Source: Clostridioides difficile (GTDB lineage: Bacteria; Bacillota; Clostridia; Peptostreptococcales; Peptostreptococcaceae). Taken from it: 64,000 nucleotides of DNA. Numbering within the stretch: position 1 is the stretch's first letter; each line of letters starts with the position of its first letter. The stretch lies in NCBI RefSeq assembly GCF_001299635.1, contig NZ_JRHN01000041.1, positions 1 through 64,000 on the forward strand, written 5' to 3'. A model generated the notes under the pieces. That model was not told where the DNA came from and searched no databases. It saw only the letters and a list, made by a program, of their open reading frames with translations. Below are positions 6,833 through 16,861 of the stretch, piece by piece. The translations under genes and the position numbers were made by a program.

Positions 6833-9139
6833 TTATTTTTTTAAACCTACTATAGTGGTTATTTTTCTAAGTTCTTGTGGTGCTACTATACCAACTTCTA
6901 GCTTAGCCTGTCCTAATATTAAATCTTGTTGCGTTGCTATTAGGTTAAAACTATAATCTAGTATAGCTCCTTGTAATAGTAATGTATCTAATCTCTTTGC
7001 AATTGTTGCACTTAATGCATTTCTCTGCTCTATTGTATTTGCTTCCCCTATAAATGGGTCTGCTACTTCTCTTATATTATCAGTTACTGCTCTCATAACC
7101 TTTAATGTAGATAATTTTGAGTATACACTATCTTTCTTTGCGGATGTTGGAGCATCCACTACAAAAACCTTATTTAAACAAGTTCTGCTATTTAATTTTT
7201 TAGAATTGAATGAAACAAATTTATTCCCTGTTATATCATTTAATTGTGCATTTGAAAAAGAGTACTTTAATGATTTTACACCACTTAATATCTTATTTGT
7301 TGGAGATGAATATGGTAAGATATTCGTATTTAAAGCAGCATAAAGCACTGCCGCATTTCCTTCTCTAAGTGAACTTACCCTATGTTCAACTATAGGTGTA
7401 GGCCCTGCAACCACTGATATAAACTTTCCAAGGTCTATACAATTTCCCTGTCCATCAGTAATTATAGAGCCTTTATCATCTTTCATTAAAAACTCATTAT
7501 TATATTGTGTTAAATATTTAGAGTGTAATTGAACACCTGACAAAGAGGTGTCTTTTAATGGATTCATTGATATCACGCCATATGTAGATTTATTTCTATA
7601 AGATAAGACTGCACAAAATAAAGCAAGTTCATATGCAAAATTTTGATGTCTGTCAAATAGTTTATCATCAGCATAAACACCTAAGGGTACTATCCAATCT
7701 ACATTATAATTTTCAAGCAACTGATAAGCACCTTGTTTTACTATATATCCATTTCTATCCCTTTCTCCTGATAATGCTTTAAACATATCTTCTTTATTCA
7801 TGTCTAAACCATTAGAGCCTCCTATAAAATATGTAGCTGATTTTATCAAGTCTTTTGTTAGTACTTCTGGTGTATCTGTTTCTGCAAAATATGTTGTTTG
7901 TAAAGTATTTATTGCATCTACTAACTCTCCAAAGGTTATGTAGTCAAGAGTTGACAATATCAATGGTTCTTCACCAATACTCATTTTAGATTCTGGCTTA
8001 ATTATTTTTACATATTTTCCTATATAATTGCCAAAAGTATCTCTCAAATCTTCTACTTTCACTTGACCTAAATTATATATATCTCCAGCAAACCTAGATT
8101 TTAATCTTATTTTTCTTTCTATATTTTCTTTAAATGGCATATAATAACTTACTGATACTACTTGCCCCATTTCAAAACATTCTTTTTTAAGAGTTATAGT
8201 CTTTGATTTTTTATCTATTGAAAAAGAGTTCAAATCGAGTACTTTACTTCCACCAACATATAATATAAGTGTTCCATCTACTGGAGTATTGCTTAAAAGT
8301 AGTTTTTGAGTTGTTGTAGCTGTCATAAAAATATTTCCATCTAATTGAGTTTCTATATCTTCTCCAACAACTTCTACCCTATAACCAACAGCTACTTTTT
8401 CTCCTTCACTTAAAGATGGCATTGTTATAACATTATCATTCATTTCAATGTCATCCTCTATAGGTTTACCATCATAAGTAGCTACTATAGCAGCTCCATT
8501 TGGTATATTGGATAGAAAAATTTTTTTATCTTTATTTAAAGTTAAATATTCTGGTTTCTGCTCAACCCAATATCTATAACTATAAGATACTGAAACAGGT
8601 ACTCCTGCATCACAAGCATTTTTTTCTATTGATATACTTTTTGTAGATTCATTATATGTAAATCCAGATAATAGCTCAATTCCTTTTACATACACTCTAA
8701 TCGAACTTGGAACAATTCCTTTTCCACTTAGTTTTATATCAGTTTTCTCACAACCTTGAATAATGGATAAATCCTCATCTATTTTTTTATTTCTTTCAAC
8801 CACTTGTGATGGTGCACTTATATTTGATGTTGAACATGTACCAGATATTCTCATCACTCTTATATCTTGGCATCCAGCCTCTCTAGCTTGCTTATATGAG
8901 TGAACTAATGTTGCACCATTTGGAATTCCATTTAAATTAATATCTGAGCCAAATAGTAATTCTATAGAAGAATCATCTATAGCTACTGGCTCCATTACTG
9001 GTCCATCAACTGCTGTACCAAGTAACAACATGCTATCAGTATTGTATTCATCTGAGCTAAATCTAAGTGCAGAACCACCATCTTTAAATTCAACTAACAT
9101 TCCTGGAAGATTAGGATACAAATTTCCTAAATTTGCCAT
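6833..9139 (-). CDS. Contractile tail sheath protein with three inserted beta repeats
   Basis: A 768-aa member of the phage tail sheath family. The N-terminus (LPGMLVEFKDGG, LLLGTAVDGPV) and C-terminus (ISVVAGPTP, SLREGNAAVLYA, VMRAVTDNIREVADPFIGE, GIVAPQELRKITTIVGL) are typical and form the contracting core and the inter-subunit extension arms. Residues about 130-336 hold three related beta-rich repeats of roughly 60-65 residues, each ending in a (V/G)-V-S-Y or V-G-Y-R strand. These make the protein far longer than ordinary sheaths of about 350-500 aa and probably decorate the outside. The gene has a strong Shine-Dalgarno (GAGGAGG) and directly precedes the tube gene. Confidence 0.92.
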   Translation of the reverse strand: MANLGNLYPNLPGMLVEFKDGGSALRFSSDEYNTDSMLLLGTAVDGPVMEPVAIDDSSIELLFGSDINLNGIPNGATLVHSYKQAREAGCQDIRVMRISGTCSTSNISAPSQVVERNKKIDEDLSIIQGCEKTDIKLSGKGIVPSSIRVYVKGIELLSGFTYNESTKSISIEKNACDAGVPVSVSYSYRYWVEQKPEYLTLNKDKKIFLSNIPNGAAIVATYDGKPIEDDIEMNDNVITMPSLSEGEKVAVGYRVEVVGEDIETQLDGNIFMTATTTQKLLLSNTPVDGTLILYVGGSKVLDLNSFSIDKKSKTITLKKECFEMGQVVSVSYYMPFKENIERKIRLKSRFAGDIYNLGQVKVEDLRDTFGNYIGKYVKIIKPESKMSIGEEPLILSTLDYITFGELVDAINTLQTTYFAETDTPEVLTKDLIKSATYFIGGSNGLDMNKEDMFKALSGERDRNGYIVKQGAYQLLENYNVDWIVPLGVYADDKLFDRHQNFAYELALFCAVLSYRNKSTYGVISMNPLKDTSLSGVQLHSKYLTQYNNEFLMKDDKGSIITDGQGNCIDLGKFISVVAGPTPIVEHRVSSLREGNAAVLYAALNTNILPYSSPTNKILSGVKSLKYSFSNAQLNDITGNKFVSFNSKKLNSRTCLNKVFVVDAPTSAKKDSVYSKLSTLKVMRAVTDNIREVADPFIGEANTIEQRNALSATIAKRLDTLLLQGAILDYSFNLIATQQDLILGQAKLEVGIVAPQELRKITTIVGLKK

Positions 9140-9210
9140 AAAGGTTTTCCTCCTCTAAATCTTGTAGATTTTACAGATTTTATACCAAGTAAAATTCACA
9201 TTATTCTTGG

Positions 9211-9816
9211 TTAAATTCTATCCTGTATAGAAAATTTCATTTCTATACTTTTTAGTTTATTAACGTTTAAAGTCTTTACTTTCTCTAATCGTATAAAATA
9301 TTCAGATATTTTGACTGAAATATTTTTATCAAAACCTATGTTATCTTCAGTCGACATCTCCTTTAAAAAGAAAATCTCTCCAAGACCTTTTTTCTTTAGA
9401 AATCCTGTATAAGACACTATTATATCTTCGAAATCTTCCATGAGTTTTCTACATTCTCTTTGTGTTTTAGTTAGAAATCTAAATTCTAATATACAATCAA
9501 AACTTTGTCTATATACTTTAATGACCTTACCTGTTTTTTCTTTATTTTCATTTGATTCATCTATTACATCAGTCAACATTGGTTTATGACTTTTTCCTTT
9601 AGATGTTTCTCTTAATTTTACAATATAATTTATTTGTGGAAGTATAATTTTATTTGCTTCATCTTTTTTTATTGTGTCAAAGGAAATTGCTCCCCAATTA
9701 TCCTCTAATTCTACATTTAAAATGTCTCCTAATATTTCTTCCATTTTTTCAAAATTATCAATATATTCTTCAGTTGTAAGTATATTTTTATTATTTTGCA
9801 TAAATTCCATATCCAT
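9211..9816 (-). CDS. Putative tail terminator / tail completion protein
   Basis: A 201-aa soluble protein with no motif I can name. It lies between two sheath-type genes, immediately upstream of the main sheath gene, where long-tailed phages usually encode the tail terminator or completion protein. Residues about 105-165 show alternating hydrophobic strands and an amphipathic helix (TQRECRKLMEDFEDIIVSY). The ATG follows a TAGGTAGGTG ribosome site. The role rests on position only. Confidence 0.7.
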   Translation of the reverse strand: MDMEFMQNNKNILTTEEYIDNFEKMEEILGDILNVELEDNWGAISFDTIKKDEANKIILPQINYIVKLRETSKGKSHKPMLTDVIDESNENKEKTGKVIKVYRQSFDCILEFRFLTKTQRECRKLMEDFEDIIVSYTGFLKKKGLGEIFFLKEMSTEDNIGFDKNISVKISEYFIRLEKVKTLNVNKLKSIEMKFSIQDRI

Positions 9817-9820
9817 TTTT

Positions 9821-11332
9821 TCACCTACCTATACTCAATCCACTATAGGTTTTAACATACTCTAACATATATACTGTCTTCAAACTTAAATCTAAAAATA
9901 ATTCTCCTGACTTATGTTTAAACAATTCATTTATTATATATTTACTTATAATTTCTTTATCTATTAATTCATCTAACAATTGTGTTAAGTTTTCTTTTAA
10001 ATATCCAGATGATAGCAAAGCATCTATATTTTCACCTATGTATGAATACATCATTTTTTTTATATAGCACATAGTCAATTGAATCATTCTTACATTACAT
10101 AGATACTTATATTCTGTATGCTCACTCATTGTAATTCCGTTTGATACAACTACTCTTCTAAGTAACTGACTGAATCTAAATGATACATATCCAAGCTCAT
10201 TCATTTTTTCTATTGTTAAAATATCAAAAGTATTAAATAATGAAAATGACTCTGGAATTTCTTTATTTGTAGTATTTTCTATTATGTTTAAACTGGCTAT
10301 AAGAGGAGCATATACAATACTTGCATTTACAATATTAGTACCATATGTGGTATATATGTCACCAGCCACTACACTTATCAATTGTTCATAATTTTTATCA
10401 AACTTTGACACTTCATTTATTTTTTTAAAATATTCTAATCTACCAATATATTCTTTCTCATCTATCCAAATCTCATTAGTTGGATTAAGTCCAATTACAC
10501 CATGAGTTATAATACCTGTTTTCATTTGTACTATGCAAAAAATAAGTAATTGTTCATAAAAAGTTACATATCTTTCTCCATTTTTCAGAGTTAGATATTC
10601 TCTAGTTAGGTCATAATATTTATCTATTTTTTCTATATCATCTGTAAATGTATCATCATAGTATACTCCTAAAGGCATAATAATATCTATGTCAAGCCCT
10701 TCCAAAATAGTGTATGTGCTATCTAAATTATTGTACATTGTGTTTTTATTGCAATCTAATCCACTATATCCTCCACTAAGTTTGTATATACTTTGATTTA
10801 CTTCACTTATAGATTCCTTTGTTTCTATATAAGAATCACAATAAATACTACAAATTATCATCCCTTTTAGTTTTTGAGAATCTTTATTTATAGCTTCTGA
10901 TAGGTCATATAGTGTAGGATAATTTTTATATGGATATTTTAATACATAATCCCCTAAACTTTTTGGATAGATTACCTGCAAATCATCCTGATTTACTATT
11001 ATTTCTATATCATTATATATTTCATTCGCATACTTTGATTTAATATGTATACAGTTTTTTATTACTTCACCATTAGTACATTTTACATCTAAAAAAACTT
11101 CTGCATGTGCTCCTGTAACTTTGCATAGATAAACTTTACAGTCTAATTTAGATTCTTTTATAATTTTATATGCTTTAACTAAAGAGCCTGTTTTTCCAAA
11201 TTTTGAATTCATATGAGAAATTGAGTTTATTTTTATTGGAGTGTTTACTGGTCCAAATTCTGAAGTTCCTAATAGATAAATATTTTTACCATAAAATTCA
11301 TGTTCATTAAATAGCTTTTTTGATGTGTCCAT
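9821..11332 (-). CDS. Second sheath-like protein
   Basis: A 503-aa divergent sheath paralogue. Core motifs shared with the 768-aa sheath are (F/Y)YGKNIYLLGTSEFGPV near the N-terminus, LSGGYSGLDCNK (cf. IGGSNGLDMNK), IDIIMPLGVYYDD (cf. VDWIVPLGVYADD), GVIGLNPTNE (cf. GVISMNPLKD) and LISVVAGD. It lacks the inserted beta repeats, and its C-terminus is a different helical segment without the canonical final strand motif. Contractile injection systems often have several sheath paralogues, with minor ones capping the sheath or joining it to the baseplate; such a role is inferred. A 195-base gap precedes it. Confidence 0.85.
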   Translation of the reverse strand: MDTSKKLFNEHEFYGKNIYLLGTSEFGPVNTPIKINSISHMNSKFGKTGSLVKAYKIIKESKLDCKVYLCKVTGAHAEVFLDVKCTNGEVIKNCIHIKSKYANEIYNDIEIIVNQDDLQVIYPKSLGDYVLKYPYKNYPTLYDLSEAINKDSQKLKGMIICSIYCDSYIETKESISEVNQSIYKLSGGYSGLDCNKNTMYNNLDSTYTILEGLDIDIIMPLGVYYDDTFTDDIEKIDKYYDLTREYLTLKNGERYVTFYEQLLIFCIVQMKTGIITHGVIGLNPTNEIWIDEKEYIGRLEYFKKINEVSKFDKNYEQLISVVAGDIYTTYGTNIVNASIVYAPLIASLNIIENTTNKEIPESFSLFNTFDILTIEKMNELGYVSFRFSQLLRRVVVSNGITMSEHTEYKYLCNVRMIQLTMCYIKKMMYSYIGENIDALLSSGYLKENLTQLLDELIDKEIISKYIINELFKHKSGELFLDLSLKTVYMLEYVKTYSGLSIGR

Positions 11333-11527
11333 ATTTATTTAATTCCTTTTAAGCATCTTTATTTGTTATGATTCTTTAAGATTAGTTGAATACACTATGT
11401 ATCTTGACATTATTTAATATACTCTTCCTTATATCCATTTTGTAAGTTTTAGATTAAATTTTATTTACTATCTATTAATAATTATTTTCTTATTTAAATC
11501 TTAATTCATTATAATGTTCATTTCTTA
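11333..11527 (-). promoter_or_regulatory. Gap in the tail block, possible internal promoter region
   Basis: At 195 bases this is the widest gene-free stretch inside the tail block between 33.2 kb and the left edge. It lies just upstream of the sheath/tube genes. It is extremely AT-rich and contains several TATAAT-like hexamers on the minus strand, but no convincing -35/-10 pair. A promoter giving extra sheath and tube transcript would make sense, but I cannot show one. Confidence 0.25.
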
Positions 11528-13021
11528 TTATACAAATGCTACTCCATAAGAAATTAAGTTAGAATTTTTATCTAATAAGAATTTTAACTTTGTACTTTCG
11601 CTTACATCAATAAATTTTTCAAGATCTATTGATATATATTTATCATTATTTAAATATAAAATATTGTAATTGTCTTTTATATTTGCACAAATAATCATTC
11701 TATCTTTGCTATATTTATTTTCAATAATAGTAGAAGTTATTGAGTGATTAAATATAAAAAGTTTATCTTCAGTAGGGAATGTATTTATTCTTATAAATGA
11801 ACTAAAATTATTTTCATCAATTAAAGTAATCTTTAGTTCATTTTTCTCATTTAATATAAAATCATTTTTATTAAACACATAGCCTACATTTAAAGAACCA
11901 TTTACTATATCTATCAAATCAGTAGATACTAAAGTATGAGAATTATTTATATTTATTATCTCTATTATTGCTTTAGGTTTTTTTATTGAGACATCTAAAA
12001 TTATATTAGTTATATTAAAACAATTATTAATATATCCAAAATAATTTATATCAAATATTGGAAATATATATGAATGTTTAATAATTAATACTGGTCTAAA
12101 CCCAAATGTTGGTCCCTTGTTATTAAAAGTATTATTTGTTGAATAGTTTGTTAAACTAGAATACCCTCTAGTTATTATTTTAGAATTATCAGATGCTGAT
12201 ATAGAACTTGTTATACTACAAATGTCCCAATTCCAAATAGTTTTATCTCCTGGAGTTATTAGTCCATCCAAATCTGAATTTACAATATACTTATCATATT
12301 CAGATAAACCATTATTGTTAGAGCCACCAGTTAATGAACGCACTATTAATAAATTATGTTTGTAAGGCTGATTATCTAATTCATTACCATATATAAATCC
12401 TTTTTGATTTATTTCATCAAAAGACAAATTAGGAAAGACTTTATCAGATATTAATATTGATTCTCTATCTGTATGATTTACACAAATAAAATTCATGTCT
12501 GTCCCACTATAAAAATCTGTGAAACCATTATTATAAGTGTAATTACATGAAATGTATTCTCCAACTTTTATTACATTAATAATTCTATTTTTTTCTAAAG
12601 GTAAATCAGCGATATATCCTTCTTCATTTATATCTATACAATCAACAACCACAAATCCTTCTTTAACAGGTGATATTACAACTTCATGTATAGAATTTTC
12701 TAGATTTTCTAAACTAATTGCAAGTACCTGTGGAATAGGTTGACTGTTATATGAATTAGCTATATACTCAATTCCATCAATAGTTATCTTAGTATTGTCT
12801 TTTGGTCTATTTGAATTTTTATCTGATATAAGTCTTAACTTATTTCCATAAAATTTGAATTTATAACTGCTATCAGTACTTTTAAGTAAAGTGCTTGAAC
12901 CTCCATAATAAGTACTATTAGACTCTGAACTACAGTTTTTATTTATAGATCGTATTTTTGATTCATCATATCTTTTCCAACCTGCTTCTGGTTCTGGTAA
13001 TCTTTCGCCTACAATAGTCAT
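11528..13021 (-). CDS. Tail fibre/adhesin-like protein, type A (second copy)
   Basis: A 497-aa protein. It begins with the conserved head module of four consecutive genes: G-x-x-L-P-x-P-E-x-GWKRYD, a YYGGSS/YNN stretch, F-x-G-x-K-L-R-L and a D-C-I-D-I-(N/D)-x-x-G-Y segment (residues 1-140). It continues with the type A middle (VGEYISCNYTYNNGF, LISDKVFPNLSFDEIN, KGFIYGNELDNQPYK, YDKYI, GFRPVLII; about 150-310). It ends in a beta-rich domain related to the C-termini of the 608-aa and 787-aa proteins. The start codon overlaps the preceding stop by one base (TAATG). A surface-binding role is inferred from the domains and the tandem array. Confidence 0.83.
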   Translation of the reverse strand: MTIVGERLPEPEAGWKRYDESKIRSINKNCSSESNSTYYGGSSTLLKSTDSSYKFKFYGNKLRLISDKNSNRPKDNTKITIDGIEYIANSYNSQPIPQVLAISLENLENSIHEVVISPVKEGFVVVDCIDINEEGYIADLPLEKNRIINVIKVGEYISCNYTYNNGFTDFYSGTDMNFICVNHTDRESILISDKVFPNLSFDEINQKGFIYGNELDNQPYKHNLLIVRSLTGGSNNNGLSEYDKYIVNSDLDGLITPGDKTIWNWDICSITSSISASDNSKIITRGYSSLTNYSTNNTFNNKGPTFGFRPVLIIKHSYIFPIFDINYFGYINNCFNITNIILDVSIKKPKAIIEIININNSHTLVSTDLIDIVNGSLNVGYVFNKNDFILNEKNELKITLIDENNFSSFIRINTFPTEDKLFIFNHSITSTIIENKYSKDRMIICANIKDNYNILYLNNDKYISIDLEKFIDVSESTKLKFLLDKNSNLISYGVAFV

Positions 13022-15033
13022 TATTCTTCACCACCTATTATTACCATTGGTCTAAATCCTAAAATAGAAGATGTATGGCTATGCGGAACTATGTCGAATC
13101 TTTTAGGGCTATAATCATCTATATATTCATCTTTATATCCTCTAGCCACAATCCCAGTTCCAGAAGGTCTTAGTCCATTTGTGCCTACAACTGATAAAAT
13201 CGCAATGTTATCTGTTAAAGATGCAATATGTTTATAATTCAATATGTCATTATCGACTGCATCTATCTTTCCATTTAAGTTATTTTTCCATATATATGTA
13301 TCCCAATCATTGATAGTTGGCCAACCTCCTTGATTTTTATTAACTAAACTTGAAGAAGAGTTTTTATACTCGTACTCTTTAAGCATTTCTAATTCTCCTA
13401 TAGCTACATAACCTGTTGCTCCACTAAAATTAAATTGATAATATAAATATTCTACCTGAGAATTGAAATAATGATAAGATACCGCTCTAGCATTTTGAGG
13501 AAAGCTTGATGACTCATATATCTTTTCAAACTTTTCGTTGTCATTACTACCATATACGATACATAAATTAGGAGCTTGAGGGAATGAATCACTATTTCTA
13601 TTAGTGAATATAAATCCATTTGAAATTATTTTTTCTTTTTTTGAAAATATTTTTATATATGGATTTGCTTCATTAGGACTATGCCAACAATCATTAGAGT
13701 CAATGTTTGTTTTATTAAATGCTTTATACGTAAGAAGTGCGTCACTAAGAGACCCACTTGCATAAAGTATATATTCATCAGTCTCATTTGCATTTAAAGC
13801 TTTTTTAGGAAAAGATATTGTTATATTATTATTGTAAGCCACTCCTCCATCTGGTAAACACATAGAAAATTTTTTATAAAAAAAATCTAAACATTTTATA
13901 GTTACACATCCAGAGTTAGAATTTGAATTTGTTATTTTTATTCTATAATGATTATAAAAAATTTCATTTCTAAAGATATAATTTTTAATTTGATCATGTT
14001 TTGGAGCTGGATTTTCTTTAACTGTATGTAAAATAATCCAATTTAATTCATCATTACTAGCCTCTATAGTCCATTCTGTTGCTGACTGTGGAAACTGTTC
14101 GTTATTTCCAAAGTGAAACTTATATGAGTTTATTCTTTGAGGTTTTCTTTTGAAACTAACTTGTAATATATGTGGATAGTTATATAATCCACTGTGCCAT
14201 CCTATTTTGTTACCAAATGCATTGTAAGCATACCTATTTGCATATACACTACTCGCTTTTAAAACATATTCATCTGTCTCATCACTTTCACAAATATTCA
14301 GAGGAAATATTTTTTCTCTATAAAAGATATCTAAATTACCATTAATCTCATTCCAAGATATATTATTTTGTATATTTCTATCTGCTATTAATTTATTATC
14401 ATCTACTTTAACAAAAAAGAATTTGCCATCTGGAGTTGAACTTGATACATCCCTTGTAATTTCCTCACAGTTACAATTTCCTAATTCTGAAAAATCTCCT
14501 ATTTTTCCAGCAGTAGAAGCAGTATATCTACAAGATATTATATCTCCTATTTCCATATCTTCTATTGAAGTTCGTTGAGTTAATCTACCTTCTATTGGTG
14601 ATAAGATATATCCATCTTCGTCTATATCTACACAATCAAATAAAAAATGAACAGATTGACTTTTTTTATTTATAGAAATTTTAACATTATGTATTTTATT
14701 TTCTAATCCTAACTTTTCATATACCACTGTAGAAATATTGCCACTATTGTCTTTTGTACTGAATTGTTCAATTACACCATCAATATCGATATCAACTACA
14801 TCAGACCTATCACTAAACTTAACACAAAACAATCTTATCTTTGTTCCAATAAATGTAAAATTAATATTAGTTTCATCATGAGGTGCATCAATAACATATG
14901 AACATGAACCACCATAACATGTGCTTAATGATGTTCTCTTGTAATTTTTAGAATACAATATATTTATATGATTATCGTCATATCTTTTCCAACCAGTTTT
15001 TGTTTGAACAGGTATATTTCCAGTACTGGTCAT
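13021..15033 (-). CDS. Tail fibre/adhesin-like protein, type B, two discoidin-like domains
   Basis: About 670 aa. The GWKRYDD head module (1-140) is followed by the type B middle (IGDIISCRYTAS, GDFSELGNCNCE, TPDGKFFFVKVD, LIADRNIQ). Then come two discoidin (F5/8 type C)-like domains, each starting at ETDEY(V/I)L: residues about 250-395 and 420-550 (W-x-I-E-A-S-N-D and V-Y-G-S-N-D cores). A C-terminal cap (NQGGWPTINDWD ... GFRPMVII) ends the protein. Such folds bind carbohydrate on surfaces. A GTG at 15042 could extend it by three codons, but the ATG at 15033 has ideal spacing from GAAGG and is chosen. The gene starts one base after the previous stop. Confidence 0.84.
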   Translation of the reverse strand: MTSTGNIPVQTKTGWKRYDDNHINILYSKNYKRTSLSTCYGGSCSYVIDAPHDETNINFTFIGTKIRLFCVKFSDRSDVVDIDIDGVIEQFSTKDNSGNISTVVYEKLGLENKIHNVKISINKKSQSVHFLFDCVDIDEDGYILSPIEGRLTQRTSIEDMEIGDIISCRYTASTAGKIGDFSELGNCNCEEITRDVSSSTPDGKFFFVKVDDNKLIADRNIQNNISWNEINGNLDIFYREKIFPLNICESDETDEYVLKASSVYANRYAYNAFGNKIGWHSGLYNYPHILQVSFKRKPQRINSYKFHFGNNEQFPQSATEWTIEASNDELNWIILHTVKENPAPKHDQIKNYIFRNEIFYNHYRIKITNSNSNSGCVTIKCLDFFYKKFSMCLPDGGVAYNNNITISFPKKALNANETDEYILYASGSLSDALLTYKAFNKTNIDSNDCWHSPNEANPYIKIFSKKEKIISNGFIFTNRNSDSFPQAPNLCIVYGSNDNEKFEKIYESSSFPQNARAVSYHYFNSQVEYLYYQFNFSGATGYVAIGELEMLKEYEYKNSSSSLVNKNQGGWPTINDWDTYIWKNNLNGKIDAVDNDILNYKHIASLTDNIAILSVVGTNGLRPSGTGIVARGYKDEYIDDYSPKRFDIVPHSHTSSILGFRPMVIIGGEE

Positions 15034-15034
15034 G

Positions 15035-16861
15035 TTATTCACCTTCTCTTTCTAATGTATCGAGTTTAGTGTCTATATAATAGTTAGATGTATAATTAGC
15101 TGAAAGATTTAATTCTTTATCATATTTTAATTGAATTTTTAAATCAGATATATTTAGATTTTTATTTATTAAATCAATTTTCGGATTTACAATTTCATTT
15201 ACTATTTTTACTATCTCTTCTTTGTTTACAGACTCTGAGCCTCCTTCGCTATATGGAGGAAGTGGATTTAATTCAATATTATCAAAATTAATTGGTTCAA
15301 TATCATCACAGATTAATTTATATGCATTTAAAGCAGTATCTTTATCCATTAATAATAGTAGATTAACATTATTTGAATTTATACTAAAAATAGAATTTAT
15401 GTCAAAGACATTATAGTTAATATTATCTATAGTGTAAATTCCAATAATTGCACCAGTAGATTTTAATTTAACTTTCATATTTTTATACTCTCTATCAAAT
15501 GATATATTTTCAGTCAAGATTATTTTAGAATATTGAATAATACCTTTATTATGTTTAAATATTTTTATATCTTTAGGAATTGAAATACAAGCATTTTCAT
15601 CTTCTATAATTACTTCTAAAATATTTAATCCATTTGGCAATTCAGTGTTGCTTATATCTAAATTTAAACTACCTTCATTTACATCTAATAAGTCTGTATA
15701 TAATATCTCTATGTTATTTTTATCTGTTATTTTAACTTTTATTTTTGATACTTCTATTGTTTTATCTAATAATATATTTGTTAAGTTTATAATTCCATCA
15801 CATTCTCCAAAAGTATAATCAATATCAAATTCTGGATATAAATATATATTATTTATAATTAAAACTGGTCTAAACCCGATTGTGTCGTTTTTAGTAGATG
15901 TATTTACCACATTATATAAATTTGAACTTGTACCACCTCTAATTATCACTTTAGTATTATCTGAATCAGAAAAAGTGTCAGTTATAGATGCTAAATTGTG
16001 ATGCCATATATCTTTATCTCCAGCAATAATTAAGTCATTTAAAGTACTGTTTAAAATATATTTATCATATTCTGAATGTAAGTAACTGTCATTATATGGA
16101 CTGTCTGTAATTGATTTTATAATACATGAGTAACCTTTATATGGGTTATTATCCAATTCTTTTCCATAAATAAAACCTTTATTGTTTATTTCATCAAAGC
16201 TTAAGTTTGGAATTACTATATCAGAAATTAAGATATGCTGATTAAAATTATTTTTAACACAGATAAAGTTTAATCTTTTTCCATCACCAAAATTTGAAAA
16301 TCCATTATCATAAGTATAATCACAAGATATATATTCTCCAACTTGAATATCATTGATTATTTTATTTGGTTCTAGTTTATAATGTAGTAATTGTCCTCTT
16401 GTATCAATATCAATTGAATCTAGACTTAAGTAGTGATCTCCATAAGGAGCACTTGGAGGTGGAGGAGTTCCAGGTTCTATATATAATTTAACCATATGAA
16501 TGCCGTCAGTTAAATCAAGCTTTTCAAAAAATAACATTTGATAAATGTAATTAGGATGTACAAGATTTGGTGTACATTGACTAGCTATAAATTTCTCTCC
16601 ATCTATTTCTATAGTACATTTATTAGTGTGGGAAGCATCAGATGCAGCATCCATTAATCTTAGTTTTGTACCAGTAAATCTAAATTCTAATGCACCATTC
16701 TCATTATGCTTATAATTGGATATGCAAGATGTATTGTTATAAGCAGATGTATTATTATTATATATAGTCCATTTATTTATATATTTTATTCTGCTATCTG
16801 CATTATCATATCGTTTCCATCCTTGCTCTGGTTGTGACAAAGAACTTCCTATATTAGCCAT
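15035..16861 (-). CDS. Tail fibre/adhesin-like protein, type A (first copy)
   Basis: About 608 aa. The GWKRYDN head module is followed by the type A middle shared with the 497-aa protein (VGEYISCDYTYDNGF, PNLSFDEIN, KGFIYGKELDNNPYKG, GFRPVLII). A beta domain (about 440-520) is shared with the 787-aa protein, and a helical C-terminal tail with coiled-coil character follows. A Pro/Gly-rich hinge (PLPPYSEGGSE) separates the last two parts. The ATG at 16861 follows GAGAGGTGG; a GTG nine bases upstream overlaps the previous gene and is rejected. It probably takes part in target recognition or attaches other fibres. Confidence 0.83.
   Translation of the reverse strand: MANIGSSLSQPEQGWKRYDNADSRIKYINKWTIYNNNTSAYNNTSCISNYKHNENGALEFRFTGTKLRLMDAASDASHTNKCTIEIDGEKFIASQCTPNLVHPNYIYQMLFFEKLDLTDGIHMVKLYIEPGTPPPPSAPYGDHYLSLDSIDIDTRGQLLHYKLEPNKIINDIQVGEYISCDYTYDNGFSNFGDGKRLNFICVKNNFNQHILISDIVIPNLSFDEINNKGFIYGKELDNNPYKGYSCIIKSITDSPYNDSYLHSEYDKYILNSTLNDLIIAGDKDIWHHNLASITDTFSDSDNTKVIIRGGTSSNLYNVVNTSTKNDTIGFRPVLIINNIYLYPEFDIDYTFGECDGIINLTNILLDKTIEVSKIKVKITDKNNIEILYTDLLDVNEGSLNLDISNTELPNGLNILEVIIEDENACISIPKDIKIFKHNKGIIQYSKIILTENISFDREYKNMKVKLKSTGAIIGIYTIDNINYNVFDINSIFSINSNNVNLLLLMDKDTALNAYKLICDDIEPINFDNIELNPLPPYSEGGSESVNKEEIVKIVNEIVNPKIDLINKNLNISDLKIQLKYDKELNLSANYTSNYYIDTKLDTLEREGE

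Noticed and set aside
12552-12743. Plus-strand open frames of 60-140 codons opposite the tail and PTS genes
   Set aside because: They mirror coding strands of clear genes, lack ribosome sites and have no recognisable product; the same holds for all other opposite-strand frames of this kind.
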